A stretch of DNA of 64,000 nt from Haloferax sulfurifontis ATCC BAA-897 (lineage in GTDB: Archaea > Halobacteriota > Halobacteria > Halobacteriales > Haloferacaceae), in assembly GCF_000337835.1 (NCBI RefSeq), contig NZ_AOLM01000011.1:1-64000 (forward strand), read 5' to 3'. A model generated the notes under the pieces. The model searched no databases, had not been told where the DNA came from, and saw only the letters and a program-made list of their open reading frames with translations. A program made the translations under genes and the position numbers. Every line of letters begins with the position of its first letter. Position 1 is the stretch's first letter. Below are positions 17,919-25,108 of the stretch, piece by piece.

Positions 17919-18278
17919 TTAGCTCAGTCCGCGGGAGTCGGGCTGGTCTTCCAGCTCTTTGGCGTGGTCGACGAGGTAGTCCATGAGGCGGGTCGCCGAC
18001 GCCTCCACGTCGCCGAGTTCGTCGCTGGACTGCCCGCTGACGCGGACGGAGAGTTCGTAGAGGTCGAGTTCGACGTGCGGGACGGTCTCGTCGCCGTTGC
18101 CGTTGCCGTTGCCGTTGTCGCGCTCGTCGGTGCCGCCGTCCGCCGCTTCGACGGCCGCGTCGGCATCGACTGGCTCATCGCCGTCGGTCGTCTCGGTCGC
18201 CTCGGCCGCGTCGTCGGACGGCGGGGTCGAATCGGCGGGGTCGTCCGCCTCGGGGTCGGCGTCGGGGTCGTCGGTCAT
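17919..18278 (-). CDS. Acidic hypothetical protein with NG repeat
   Basis: A 119-residue protein. The first ~75 residues are disordered and very acidic (DDPDADPEADDPAD) and include an Asn-Gly dipeptide repeat encoded by a hexanucleotide tandem repeat. The last ~45 residues (HVELDLYELSVRVSG, then a helix LMDYLVDHAKEL) look folded and are probably the conserved part. The ATG at 18278 is preferred over one at 18326, which would only add a basic, non-typical leader. Function unknown. Confidence 0.6.
   Translation of the reverse strand: MTDDPDADPEADDPADSTPPSDDAAEATETTDGDEPVDADAAVEAADGGTDERDNGNGNGNGDETVPHVELDLYELSVRVSGQSSDELGDVEASATRLMDYLVDHAKELEDQPDSRGLS
18093..18116. repeat. Hexanucleotide tandem repeat, four copies
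   Basis: GCCGTT is repeated four times in a row. It lies in frame in the acidic protein gene on the reverse strand, where it encodes alternating Asn-Gly. Because the unit is six bases, gain or loss of copies would keep the reading frame. Confidence 0.8.
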
Positions 18279-18401
18279 GTGCGGCGGGTCGCTTCGGGGG
18301 ATGAAAAAAGCGCGGGGTTCCGGCACGCTCGATCGGGTTGGCTCGTCGCCCGACCGCGAGCGCGAACACGGCTCGGCGACCGATTCAGGCGAGTTCGGGA
18401 T

Positions 18402-19157
18402 TCAGCCGAGGTCCGCGTCGAGACCCTCGCAGGCGCGGTCGTGGAGGCGGCCGGTGACGGTCTCCATGAGGCGTTCGAGGTTGACCGCGTCCTCGCGGTT
18501 GTACGAGACGAGCGTGTCGAGCGACGACTGGTCGCCGCGTTCGTACTCGTGCCAGAGGCGGACGGCGTCGCGCCCGGAGATGTCGGGGCGGTCGCGGTCG
18601 ATGCCGACGTCCTTCTCGATTTGCTTCAGCCCGCCGGTGAGGTCGAGCGTCCGGCACGGATACATGAGGTCGACGTGCGGCACGTCGATGGAGACGTCGA
18701 ACGAGGATTCGAGAAACGGCACGTCGAAGCGCGCGCCGTTGAACGTCGCGATGAGTTTCGCGTCGACGAACTGCTCGCGGAGGGCGTCGGCGGTCAGGTC
18801 CTCGCCGGTGACGAGCGTCGTCGTCTCGCCGTCCTGATAGAACGAGACGGTCGTCACCGAGTCGCGCTCGGGCGAGAGGCCGGTCGTCTCGATGTCGAAA
18901 AAGCACGTCTCGTCGCGGAAGTTCTCGTACAGTCGCCAGCGCTCGCCCGAGGGGAAACAGTCGTCGAAGAACCGCGAGTTACCGTCGTCGAGGTGGGCGG
19001 CGGCGTCGGCGATGAACGTCTCGATTCGGTCGCCCGTCTTCGCGCCGACGAGCGAGGCGTCGAACTCGTCCCAGTGGGTCGACCCGGCCCGCCAGAGGTT
19101 CCGCTCCGTCCGCTCGCCCACGCCGCGGACGGGGATGAAGCTGTTCTCGATTCGCAT
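18402..19157 (-). CDS. YprB-like ribonuclease H-fold 3'-5' exonuclease
   Basis: A 251-residue protein. After an N-terminal helical region starting MRIENSFIPVRGVGERTE, the exonuclease core carries the DEDD-type first motif FFDIETTGL, then FNGARFDVPFLES and a late SYNREDAVNLERL motif with the final acidic residues. This matches YprB_RNaseH-like proteins, predicted to trim nucleic acid 3' ends. The gene is divergent from the SRAP DNA-repair gene, with only 107 bases between the two starts. Substrate is unknown. Confidence 0.8.
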   Translation of the reverse strand: MRIENSFIPVRGVGERTERNLWRAGSTHWDEFDASLVGAKTGDRIETFIADAAAHLDDGNSRFFDDCFPSGERWRLYENFRDETCFFDIETTGLSPERDSVTTVSFYQDGETTTLVTGEDLTADALREQFVDAKLIATFNGARFDVPFLESSFDVSIDVPHVDLMYPCRTLDLTGGLKQIEKDVGIDRDRPDISGRDAVRLWHEYERGDQSSLDTLVSYNREDAVNLERLMETVTGRLHDRACEGLDADLG

Positions 19158-19264
19158 GTCCGACAGGGGGGCGTCGGCGACCCTAAATGCGTCGTCTGCG
19201 GCGACGACACGCGTCCGGCGTCCCCGCCGCGGGCGTTTTACCCGCAGGGCGCGAAGCCGGAGAT

Positions 19265-19969
19265 ATGTGCGGCCGCTACACGCTGTTTACCCCGCCCGAG
19301 GAACTCGAAACGCGGTTCGACGCGACGCCGACGCGCCCGCTTTCGGCGCGGTACAACTGCGCGCCCGGCCAGGAACTCCCGGTCGTGACCAACGAAGCGG
19401 ACGACGAGTTCCGCTTCCTCAAGTGGGGGCTCGTCCCCTCGTGGGCCGACAGCGCCAGCGTCGGCAACGACCGAATCAACGCCCGCGCGGAGACCGTCCG
19501 GGAGAAGCGGAGTTTCGCCGACGCCTACGAGGCCCGCCGGTGTCTCGTTCCCTCGGACGGCTTCTACGAGTGGGTCGACCGCGGCGGGCGAAAACAGCCC
19601 TACCGCGTCGCCTTCGAGGATGACCGCCCGTTCGCCATGGCCGGCCTCTGGGAGCGGTGGACGCCATCGACGAAACAGACCGGTCTCGGCGACTTCGGAA
19701 GCGGCGGCCCCTCGCGCGAACAGGAGCCGCTTGAGACGTTCACCGTCGTCACGACCGAGCCGAACGACCTCATCTCCGAGCTCCATCACCGGATGGCCGT
19801 CGTCCTCGACCCCGAGGAAGAAGAGACGTGGCTCCACGGCGACCCCGACGAGGCGGCGGCGCTCCTCGACACCTACCCCGACGACGAACTCGCGGCCTAC
19901 CCCGTCTCGACGCGGGTGAACAGCCCCGCCAACGACGGCCCCGAACTGATAGAGCGAGTCGAGGCGTAG
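19265..19969 (+). CDS. SRAP/HMCES-family abasic-site DNA-protein crosslink protein
   Basis: A 234-residue protein whose second residue is the catalytic cysteine (MCGRYTLF), exposed after removal of Met1. Other SRAP landmarks follow: YNCAPGQELPVV, RFLKWGLVPSWA, NARAETV, CLVPSDGFYEW and a late HHRMAV histidine. HMCES/YedK proteins crosslink covalently to abasic sites in single-stranded DNA to shield them during replication. The conserved Met-Cys start fixes the ATG at 19265 rather than the upstream in-frame ATG at 19187. Confidence 0.92.
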   Translation: MCGRYTLFTPPEELETRFDATPTRPLSARYNCAPGQELPVVTNEADDEFRFLKWGLVPSWADSASVGNDRINARAETVREKRSFADAYEARRCLVPSDGFYEWVDRGGRKQPYRVAFEDDRPFAMAGLWERWTPSTKQTGLGDFGSGGPSREQEPLETFTVVTTEPNDLISELHHRMAVVLDPEEEETWLHGDPDEAAALLDTYPDDELAAYPVSTRVNSPANDGPELIERVEA

Positions 19970-21183
19970 CGCGTCGGGTGAAATCGCCGGCGTTCGACCG
20001 TCTCGGCGACTTTGACGCGAATCGGCTGGGTTCGACAGGACCTCGAATTTCCGAACTCGGTCGAGCCCGAGAACCGAGATTGTGTATAGCGATATGCGGT
20101 ATACAAGTCTCGAATCGGACAGTCGGGCAAGCCGACAGAGACCGAAACGCTCGGAGAATCAGCGATTGAGTCGAGCTAACGCGGAAAATCGGAGTTCAAA
20201 GAGTCGATAGTGTCGGCCGTCAACGCCGCAAGCGACAGCCACGTCGCGCTCGCGTCTCGGGTGGTTCGTATCGCAGTCGGAAGCACAGGTAGTTGGGGGG
20301 CACGGCCACGACTCGGTTGTGCAGACGGAGTGCGGCGTCGCATTCGAGATTCGGGGCGGTCCGCTCGACCGAGTCACCAGCCGAGAGATGGTTCGCTCGA
20401 ACGGGTCGTCGCCGCAGGACGAGCGAGTCGTCGAATCCGGCCGTGAGCGAGAGCCGAAACCCCGGATTCACGCGACCCCATCAGGACGGCCACAGCGCGC
20501 TTGAGCGCCGCTTCACCTGAGATGAGACCATGCCCGTGTTACTGTGCTCACCGCGAAGACGAGGGCTGTGAAGGCGTCAAAAGAGACCGAATCGAGCCGG
20601 CAAGGACCTCGGTTGGGTTCGTCTTCGAGTGGGTTCGAAACGGCGTCACCCGAGCGGTTGCGTGTTCGAATCAGACAACACTCACTGGAGTTCTTCGAGA
20701 TAACACCCACATAATGACAGACGAAATCAGTTCAAAAAGAAGTCCCGTCCGACGACATATATTCACAGGAAAATATCGGATATAATCGGTGAAAATACCG
20801 GTTTCGCTCTAGTTGAAATATAGTCGTTCGAGAGAACACGAATGGCGCGTCGCCCCGCGAGTATATTTCTGAGAAAATAGGCAGAAGATATATTCGGAAT
20901 AATTCCATTTACAGTAGAGGTAATAAAACAGAGGCAGAACCACCGCATCCAGATTGTATAATAGTTCAGTAAAATCGGGGATGAAATAACGAAACCCGTG
21001 TAAGTGGTTCTTCCATGCGCTACTCGGAGGGTAAATGACGAGAGAAGTGCCATCCAAAAATTGGTTGTCGTCACAGAAAAGAGACGGTACTGTGCAAAAT
21101 CAACCTACTAGAAGCAACAGAATACTGGCCGATTCTCAGATTCGCTCGAAACGCCCGAAATCGGCGTTCTCCGGGAGAATTTA
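19970..21183. other. 1.2-kb gene-poor region, AT-rich in its second half
   Basis: No gene is supported here. From 19970 to about 20700 composition is moderate and only weak open frames appear on either strand. From about 20700 the sequence becomes clearly AT-rich, with many TATA-like runs. Two overlapping reverse-strand frames in it (20763-21074 and 20809-21057) encode hydrophobic peptides without acidic bias and are probably chance or remnants. A short inverted repeat CGGT-N6-ACCG occurs near 20790-20805. The region leads into the repeat cluster and regulator/recombinase pair. Confidence 0.45.
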
Positions 21184-21308
21184 TTATCCTGAATAGTGCA
21201 TGTAAACTACCGAAAACACGATTGCAGTATTCAGGATAAGCGTATTTAGCCGCCGAAAATCTGCATGTACTGCTCAGGATAACTTCTCTTATTCTGAACT
21301 GTGCCGGT
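21184..21308. repeat. Four-copy inverted/direct repeat cluster before the regulator-recombinase pair
   Basis: The element TTATCCTGAATAGTGCA occurs in plus orientation at 21184-21200, in minus orientation at 21223-21239 (one mismatch), in minus orientation at 21262-21282 (TTATCCTGAGCAGTACATGC) and in plus orientation at 21289-21308 (TTATTCTGAACTGTGC, more diverged). The first two form a 17-base inverted repeat with a 22-base spacer. The last two stand back to back (TCAGGATAA-N6-TTATTCTGA), an arm-spacer-arm layout like a tyrosine-recombinase core site. The cluster ends 33 bases before the ATG at 21342, so it overlaps the promoter region. Confidence 0.75.
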
Positions 21309-21341
21309 AGATTGAATATCGATCCCCGTGTCGACCCGTTC

Positions 21342-21788
21342 ATGAGCGATGAGGTCGACCGCGCGACGGTGCAAACCTACCTCCCGGCCCACCAGAAGGC
21401 CATCTGGAAGGACCACGCGGACCGACTCGGGATGAGTCAGAGCGAATTTGTCAGAACCATGGTACAGGCCGGTCGGCGCGATTTCGATGTCCCTCCGAGA
21501 GGCGATGAAGCGACCACAACCCCCGGGGTCGAAGGGGTGGAAACGGGGCTCCAGAACGACGGTTCAAATCAGGACGGTGGGAGCGAAAATAACGGTGAGT
21601 TCGAGGCTCGAATCGTCGAGGCGCTCGCGACCGATTCGCACCGGTCGTGGGACGACCTCGTCGCGGCGCTGACCGACGACATCGAAGACCGCCTCGAATC
21701 GACGCTTCAGAAGTTGCAATCGAGGGGCCGAGTCGTGTACAGCGGGCGACACGGCGGCTACACGCTGGCGGAGCGCGATGGCCGCTGA
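21342..21788 (+). CDS. DUF5805-like ribbon-helix-helix / winged-helix DNA-binding protein
   Basis: A 148-residue protein. Residues ~5-45 (RATVQTYLPAHQKAIWKDHA, then GMSQSEFVRTMVQAGRR) have the strand-helix-helix pattern of ribbon-helix-helix DNA-binding proteins. A polar linker follows, then residues ~90-145 resemble a small winged helix (SWDDLVAAL, then RVVYSGRHGGYTL). This arrangement recalls the haloarchaeal DUF5805 family. Its 3' end overlaps the recombinase start by 11 bases, so they are probably co-translated. The repeat cluster immediately upstream is a natural binding target. An upstream TTG at 21312 is a less likely start. Confidence 0.75.
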   Translation: MSDEVDRATVQTYLPAHQKAIWKDHADRLGMSQSEFVRTMVQAGRRDFDVPPRGDEATTTPGVEGVETGLQNDGSNQDGGSENNGEFEARIVEALATDSHRSWDDLVAALTDDIEDRLESTLQKLQSRGRVVYSGRHGGYTLAERDGR

Positions 21789-22827
21789 GCGACCCGCCGA
21801 CGCGGAGGACCCGGTCGGCTACTTCCTACAGGATATGACCTATCACGGGAAGACCGACCGGACCCGCGCCGCCTACGAGCGCGTCCTCCGGGCGTTCGAG
21901 TCGTTCCTCGGCGACCCCTCGCGGAACCCCTCCGGGACCGCCCGTTCGGTCGACGACGCGACCCACCGCGACTGCATGGCGTGGATACACACCCTGCGAA
22001 ACCGGGATGTCGCGCCGAGCACGGTGGCGACGTACGCCTCCTACCTCCATCGGTTTTACGCCTACATGGCGCAGGTCGGCGCGTTCGACTCCAACCCGAT
22101 GAGCCTCGTGATGGAGGAGATGGACGAGCGCATCGACACCAACCCCGCCCGACGGGAGCTCTCGGTCCCGCAGATGCGGGGGTTCGTCCGCGAAATCGCC
22201 CATCCGCTGGACCACGCGCTGGTGGTCACCCTCCTCAAGACCGGGATGCGCGTCGGCGAACTGTGCAACCTCGACCTTCGAGACGTGTCGCTGGCGGCGG
22301 ATACACCATTGGCCGGTGTATCGACCCGCGCCGCGCTCGACGGTCGCGGGCCGTCGATGTACGTCGCCGCCGACCCGAGCGTCGGGAGCATCACCAACGG
22401 CGAGGAGCGAACCGCCTCGAACAAGCGGAAGCGGTCGACGGTCGTCCCCGTCGACGACGAACTGGAAGACGTTCTGCTTCGCTGGCTGGCGGTTCGGCCC
22501 GATTCGCCGTCTCCGGCCGAACCGCTTTTCGTCGGTACCGCCTCGGGGTGGGGTCAGCGACTGGACCCCGACGCCGTCCACCACGTCGTCACCGCTCACG
22601 CCGCCGCCGCCGGCTGGTACCGGGCGGGCGGCGACCGCGAGGAAAACGTCACGCCGCACTACTTCAGGCACTTCTTTACGACCCACCTCCGGGACCGCAC
22701 CGGCGACCGCGGCATCGTCAAGTACCTCCGCGGCGACGTTGCCGGCGATATCATCGACACGTACACCCACAACTGGGGCGACAGAGTGCGCGAAACGTAC
22801 GAATCGAACATTTACTCGCTCCGCTGA
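21778..22827 (+). CDS. Tyrosine recombinase/integrase (XerC/D-like)
   Basis: A 349-residue site-specific recombinase. Residues ~10-110 form a SAM-like N-terminal core-binding domain (TRAAYERVLRAFESFLG). The catalytic domain shows the first arginine in TGMRVGELCNL (about R158), the HYFRHFFTTHL box (His-x-x-Arg) and a nucleophilic tyrosine in IIDTYTHNW near residue 330. It overlaps the upstream regulator gene, and the gene-poor AT-rich region precedes both. No plasmid, capsid or conjugation genes are next to it, so this is either a stable chromosomal Xer-type pair or the remnant of an integrated element. Confidence 0.88.
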   Translation: MAAERPADAEDPVGYFLQDMTYHGKTDRTRAAYERVLRAFESFLGDPSRNPSGTARSVDDATHRDCMAWIHTLRNRDVAPSTVATYASYLHRFYAYMAQVGAFDSNPMSLVMEEMDERIDTNPARRELSVPQMRGFVREIAHPLDHALVVTLLKTGMRVGELCNLDLRDVSLAADTPLAGVSTRAALDGRGPSMYVAADPSVGSITNGEERTASNKRKRSTVVPVDDELEDVLLRWLAVRPDSPSPAEPLFVGTASGWGQRLDPDAVHHVVTAHAAAAGWYRAGGDREENVTPHYFRHFFTTHLRDRTGDRGIVKYLRGDVAGDIIDTYTHNWGDRVRETYESNIYSLR

Positions 22828-22898
22828 GGAGCGCGCTCGCTGTTCGAAACGCGACTTGTAAACTGTATCTCGCTATATCGAATTTGTGGGTGAGCGAC

Positions 22899-23282
22899 CT
22901 ATCGCTTGACGCCCGTCGCCTCGATTTGGACGGCGGCGTCGTTCGGGAGTTCGGAGACGCCGACGACGGTCATCGCCGGCCGGCGGGCGGCGAAGTAGGC
23001 GTCGTAGGCCGACTCGATGGCGTCGATTCGGTCGAGGTCCGTCGTGTAGACCGTGGTTCGGAGCACGTCGTCCAAGTCGAGCCCCGAGCGTTCGACGGCC
23101 GCTTCGACGCGTTCGAGCGCGCTCATGGTCTGGCTCTCGACCGACTGGTGGTCGTCGGCCGTCGCTTCCGGTTCGGGGTACTGCGCGTCGAAGAAGACGA
23201 GTTGCAGGTTCCGCTTTCGGGCGCCGTAGCCGGCGGTCGCCTTGAAGTGGTCGCTCTCGTATCGGACCGCATCGCCGTTCAT
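22899..23282 (-). CDS. RidA/YjgF-family protein (enamine/imine deaminase-like)
   Basis: A 127-residue Rid-family protein. The C-terminal stretch ARRPAMTVVGVSELPNDAAVQIEA matches the family signature in position, though in RidA proper the active-site arginine is followed by a different pattern, so this may be a Rid2-7 type. RidA hydrolyses reactive enamines formed by PLP enzymes and works as a homotrimer in the cytoplasm. It converges with the recombinase gene and is divergent from the HTH regulator. Confidence in the superfamily is high, in the exact activity low. Confidence 0.82.
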   Translation of the reverse strand: MNGDAVRYESDHFKATAGYGARKRNLQLVFFDAQYPEPEATADDHQSVESQTMSALERVEAAVERSGLDLDDVLRTTVYTTDLDRIDAIESAYDAYFAARRPAMTVVGVSELPNDAAVQIEATGVKR

Positions 23283-23406
23283 ACTTGTTCCTCCGTGGAA
23301 TTCGTTCGACTCTGGTTCACGGTCGTACTACCCCGCGAGCGGCCATCGCCGTGTCGCCAGCATGTACTAATCCACACAGACGTTCGTCGTGTCCAATAGA
23401 GCGAGG

Positions 23407-23424
23407 CTCAAACGGGCGCTTGAC
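23407..23424. promoter_or_regulatory. Imperfect palindrome upstream of the HTH regulator (putative operator)
   Basis: CTCAAACGGGCGCTTGAC matches the perfect palindrome at 24075-24092 at 15 of 18 positions. It lies directly upstream of a TTTATC element (23438-23443) that is ~30 bases before the regulator's GTG start, a position typical for archaeal operators. Confidence 0.5.
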
Positions 23425-23470
23425 TCATACCGGCCTCTTTATCGGCGAAGCGAGAACGTCGGCCGAGACC

Positions 23471-24091
23471 GTGAGTTCGTTGCTCCCGCTGAAACCCGCC
23501 GCCGCATCGGTTCGAGACCGGGCCCTGACGCCGCTTCTCGTCGAACTCGACGACGACGACGCGGACGAGGTCCTGTCGGCGCTCTCGTCGGCCACCGCGA
23601 GGCGGCTCCTCGCCGCCGTCTACGACGACCCGCGCCCCGCCTCCGAACTGGCCGACACACTCGACACGACGCTCCAGACCGTCGGCTACCACGTCGAGCG
23701 ACTGGTCGACGCCGAGTTGATAGAGCCCGTGGCGACGTGGGTCTCCGCGCAGGGCCGCGAGATGACCGTCTACGGCCCGACCCGCTCCGCCGTCGTTCTC
23801 TTCGCGGGCGCGGAGCGAACCGAATCGAAGCTCTCGTCGGGCCTTCGGACGCTCGTCACCGGCGTCGGTGTCACGCTGGTCGGAAGCGTCGCCGTGCAGG
23901 CGCTGTGGACCGCGCGACAGCCGCAGGTCAGGTACGCCGCGCCGGCTCCGGCCGCTCCCGTCCCCGAACCGGGCGTCGCGGAGTTCGTCTCCGCCTTCCT
24001 CGCCGGTCCCGGCGCGCTCGCGTTCCTCGTCGGCGTCGTCCTCGCCGTCCTCGTGAGCCTCGGCGCGGTCTGGACTCAAACGCGCGTTTGA
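23471..24091 (+). CDS. Winged-helix transcriptional regulator (ArsR-like) with C-terminal membrane segments
   Basis: A 206-residue protein. Residues ~25-90 form a winged HTH (DEVLSALSSATARRLLAAVYDD, then TTLQTVGYHVERLVDAELIE) of the ArsR-like type common in haloarchaea. The second half has two hydrophobic stretches (LVTGVGVTLVGSVAVQAL and GALAFLVGVVLAVLVSLG), so the regulator is probably membrane-attached. The GTG at 23471 is chosen because TTTATC at 23438-23443 lies ~30 bases upstream. Matching palindromes flank the gene, one before the promoter and one at its stop codon, suggesting autoregulation and control of the lipoprotein gene that follows. Confidence 0.78.
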   Translation: MSSLLPLKPAAASVRDRALTPLLVELDDDDADEVLSALSSATARRLLAAVYDDPRPASELADTLDTTLQTVGYHVERLVDAELIEPVATWVSAQGREMTVYGPTRSAVVLFAGAERTESKLSSGLRTLVTGVGVTLVGSVAVQALWTARQPQVRYAAPAPAAPVPEPGVAEFVSAFLAGPGALAFLVGVVLAVLVSLGAVWTQTRV

Positions 24092-24092
24092 G
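24075..24092. promoter_or_regulatory. Perfect 18-bp palindrome between regulator and lipoprotein genes
   Basis: CTCAAACGCGCGTTTGAG is a perfect palindrome. It covers the last codons and stop of the HTH regulator and lies 42 bases before the GTG start of the lipoprotein gene at 24134. Its near-copy sits upstream of the regulator promoter. Confidence 0.6.
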
Positions 24093-24133
24093 CCACACAC
24101 AGGGGGAAGTGACCCCGACTCGTTGGGATAGCT

Positions 24134-25093
24134 GTGCAACGACGAACCCTCCTCGCCGCGGCCGGAACCGGCCTCGCGGCGGCGCTGACTGGCTGTACCG
24201 CGAGTGCCGGCGACGGCTCCGACGGCTCTGACGACGGAGACTCGACGACTGAATCGACCTCCGACCCGACGCCGACGCCCGAACCGGTCGAAGCCGTCTC
24301 GGTCGCGACCGGCGAACGCCTCACGACCGTCGTCGGCGACGGACCCGCCAGCGACGACGGGGTGCTGAAACCGCACCACGTCCGCCTCGAAAACCCGACC
24401 GACGAGCCGTGGACCGCCCGCATCGACGTCTCGCGCCCGCTCGGGGCGGGGCACGTAGAGACCTACGAACTCGCCCGCGACGCGACGGTGACCGTCTCGC
24501 TTCGGGTCCCCGCCGACTACGACGTGACGGTCACCGACATCGACTCGGACGCCGCGGCGACCGACTCGGTCGGGCCCGACGACTTCGACTGTAACCGCTC
24601 GTGGACCGCGTTCTCACCCGGTGACGGCGGTGTCTCGGTCTCCGGCGGGTCGACGCAGATGGCCTGCGGACCCCGCGTGGTCGCGGCAGACGACGCGGTC
24701 ACGGTCGCGCTCGGCGACGGGTCGCTCCCGACCGAGTCCACGAAGCCCCACGGCCTCGCCGTCTCGAATCCGACCGACGCGGCCGCAGTCGTCGAGTTCG
24801 CCTACGAGACGCCCGCGGGCGCGGTGGCGTTCGGCGGCACGTACCGCCTCGAACCCGGCGCGCGAGTCGGGGCGTCTTTGACCGAGGCCCGCGAGGTCAC
24901 GCTTCGCGTCGCTCGGCGGAGCGAGTCGGGCGAGGAGGCGACCGAGACGGTCACCGTCGAACAGTCGCAGTTCGACTGCAACGCGTCGAGCACGACCGTC
25001 TCGCTCACCGACGACGGCGGCTTCGAGTCGCGGACGCTCTCGACGCTGATGTTCTGCGGCGACGCGGAACCGAAAAACGAGTCGTCGACGTAG
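24134..25093 (+). CDS. Tat lipoprotein of unknown function
   Basis: A 319-residue protein beginning MQRRTLLAAAGTGLAAALTG followed by Cys: a twin-arginine lipoprotein signal. A Thr/Asp/Ser-rich linker (about 25-55) leads to a duplicated beta-sandwich-like body; each half contains a related pattern (VRLENPTDEPWTARI and LAVSNPTDAAAVVEF) and an FDCN motif (DDFDCNRS, QFDCNASS), so the protein arose by internal duplication. It starts with GTG. It follows the palindrome-flanked regulator and may be its target. No enzyme motif is evident. Confidence 0.75.
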   Translation: MQRRTLLAAAGTGLAAALTGCTASAGDGSDGSDDGDSTTESTSDPTPTPEPVEAVSVATGERLTTVVGDGPASDDGVLKPHHVRLENPTDEPWTARIDVSRPLGAGHVETYELARDATVTVSLRVPADYDVTVTDIDSDAAATDSVGPDDFDCNRSWTAFSPGDGGVSVSGGSTQMACGPRVVAADDAVTVALGDGSLPTESTKPHGLAVSNPTDAAAVVEFAYETPAGAVAFGGTYRLEPGARVGASLTEAREVTLRVARRSESGEEATETVTVEQSQFDCNASSTTVSLTDDGGFESRTLSTLMFCGDAEPKNESST

Positions 25094-25108
25094 GGCGTCG
25101 ACCAGCAG

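Noticed and set aside
20763-21074. Reverse-strand 103-aa hydrophobic ORF in the AT-rich island (and an 82-aa one in another frame)
   Set aside because: Two overlapping frames are equally open, neither has acidic composition, GC-rich third positions or a recognisable fold, and AT-rich DNA readily gives hydrophobic chance peptides.
20000-21340. Replication origin in the gene-poor AT-rich region
   Set aside because: No Orc1/Cdc6 gene is adjacent and no origin recognition box with the G-rich tail was found; the repeats present do not match that consensus.
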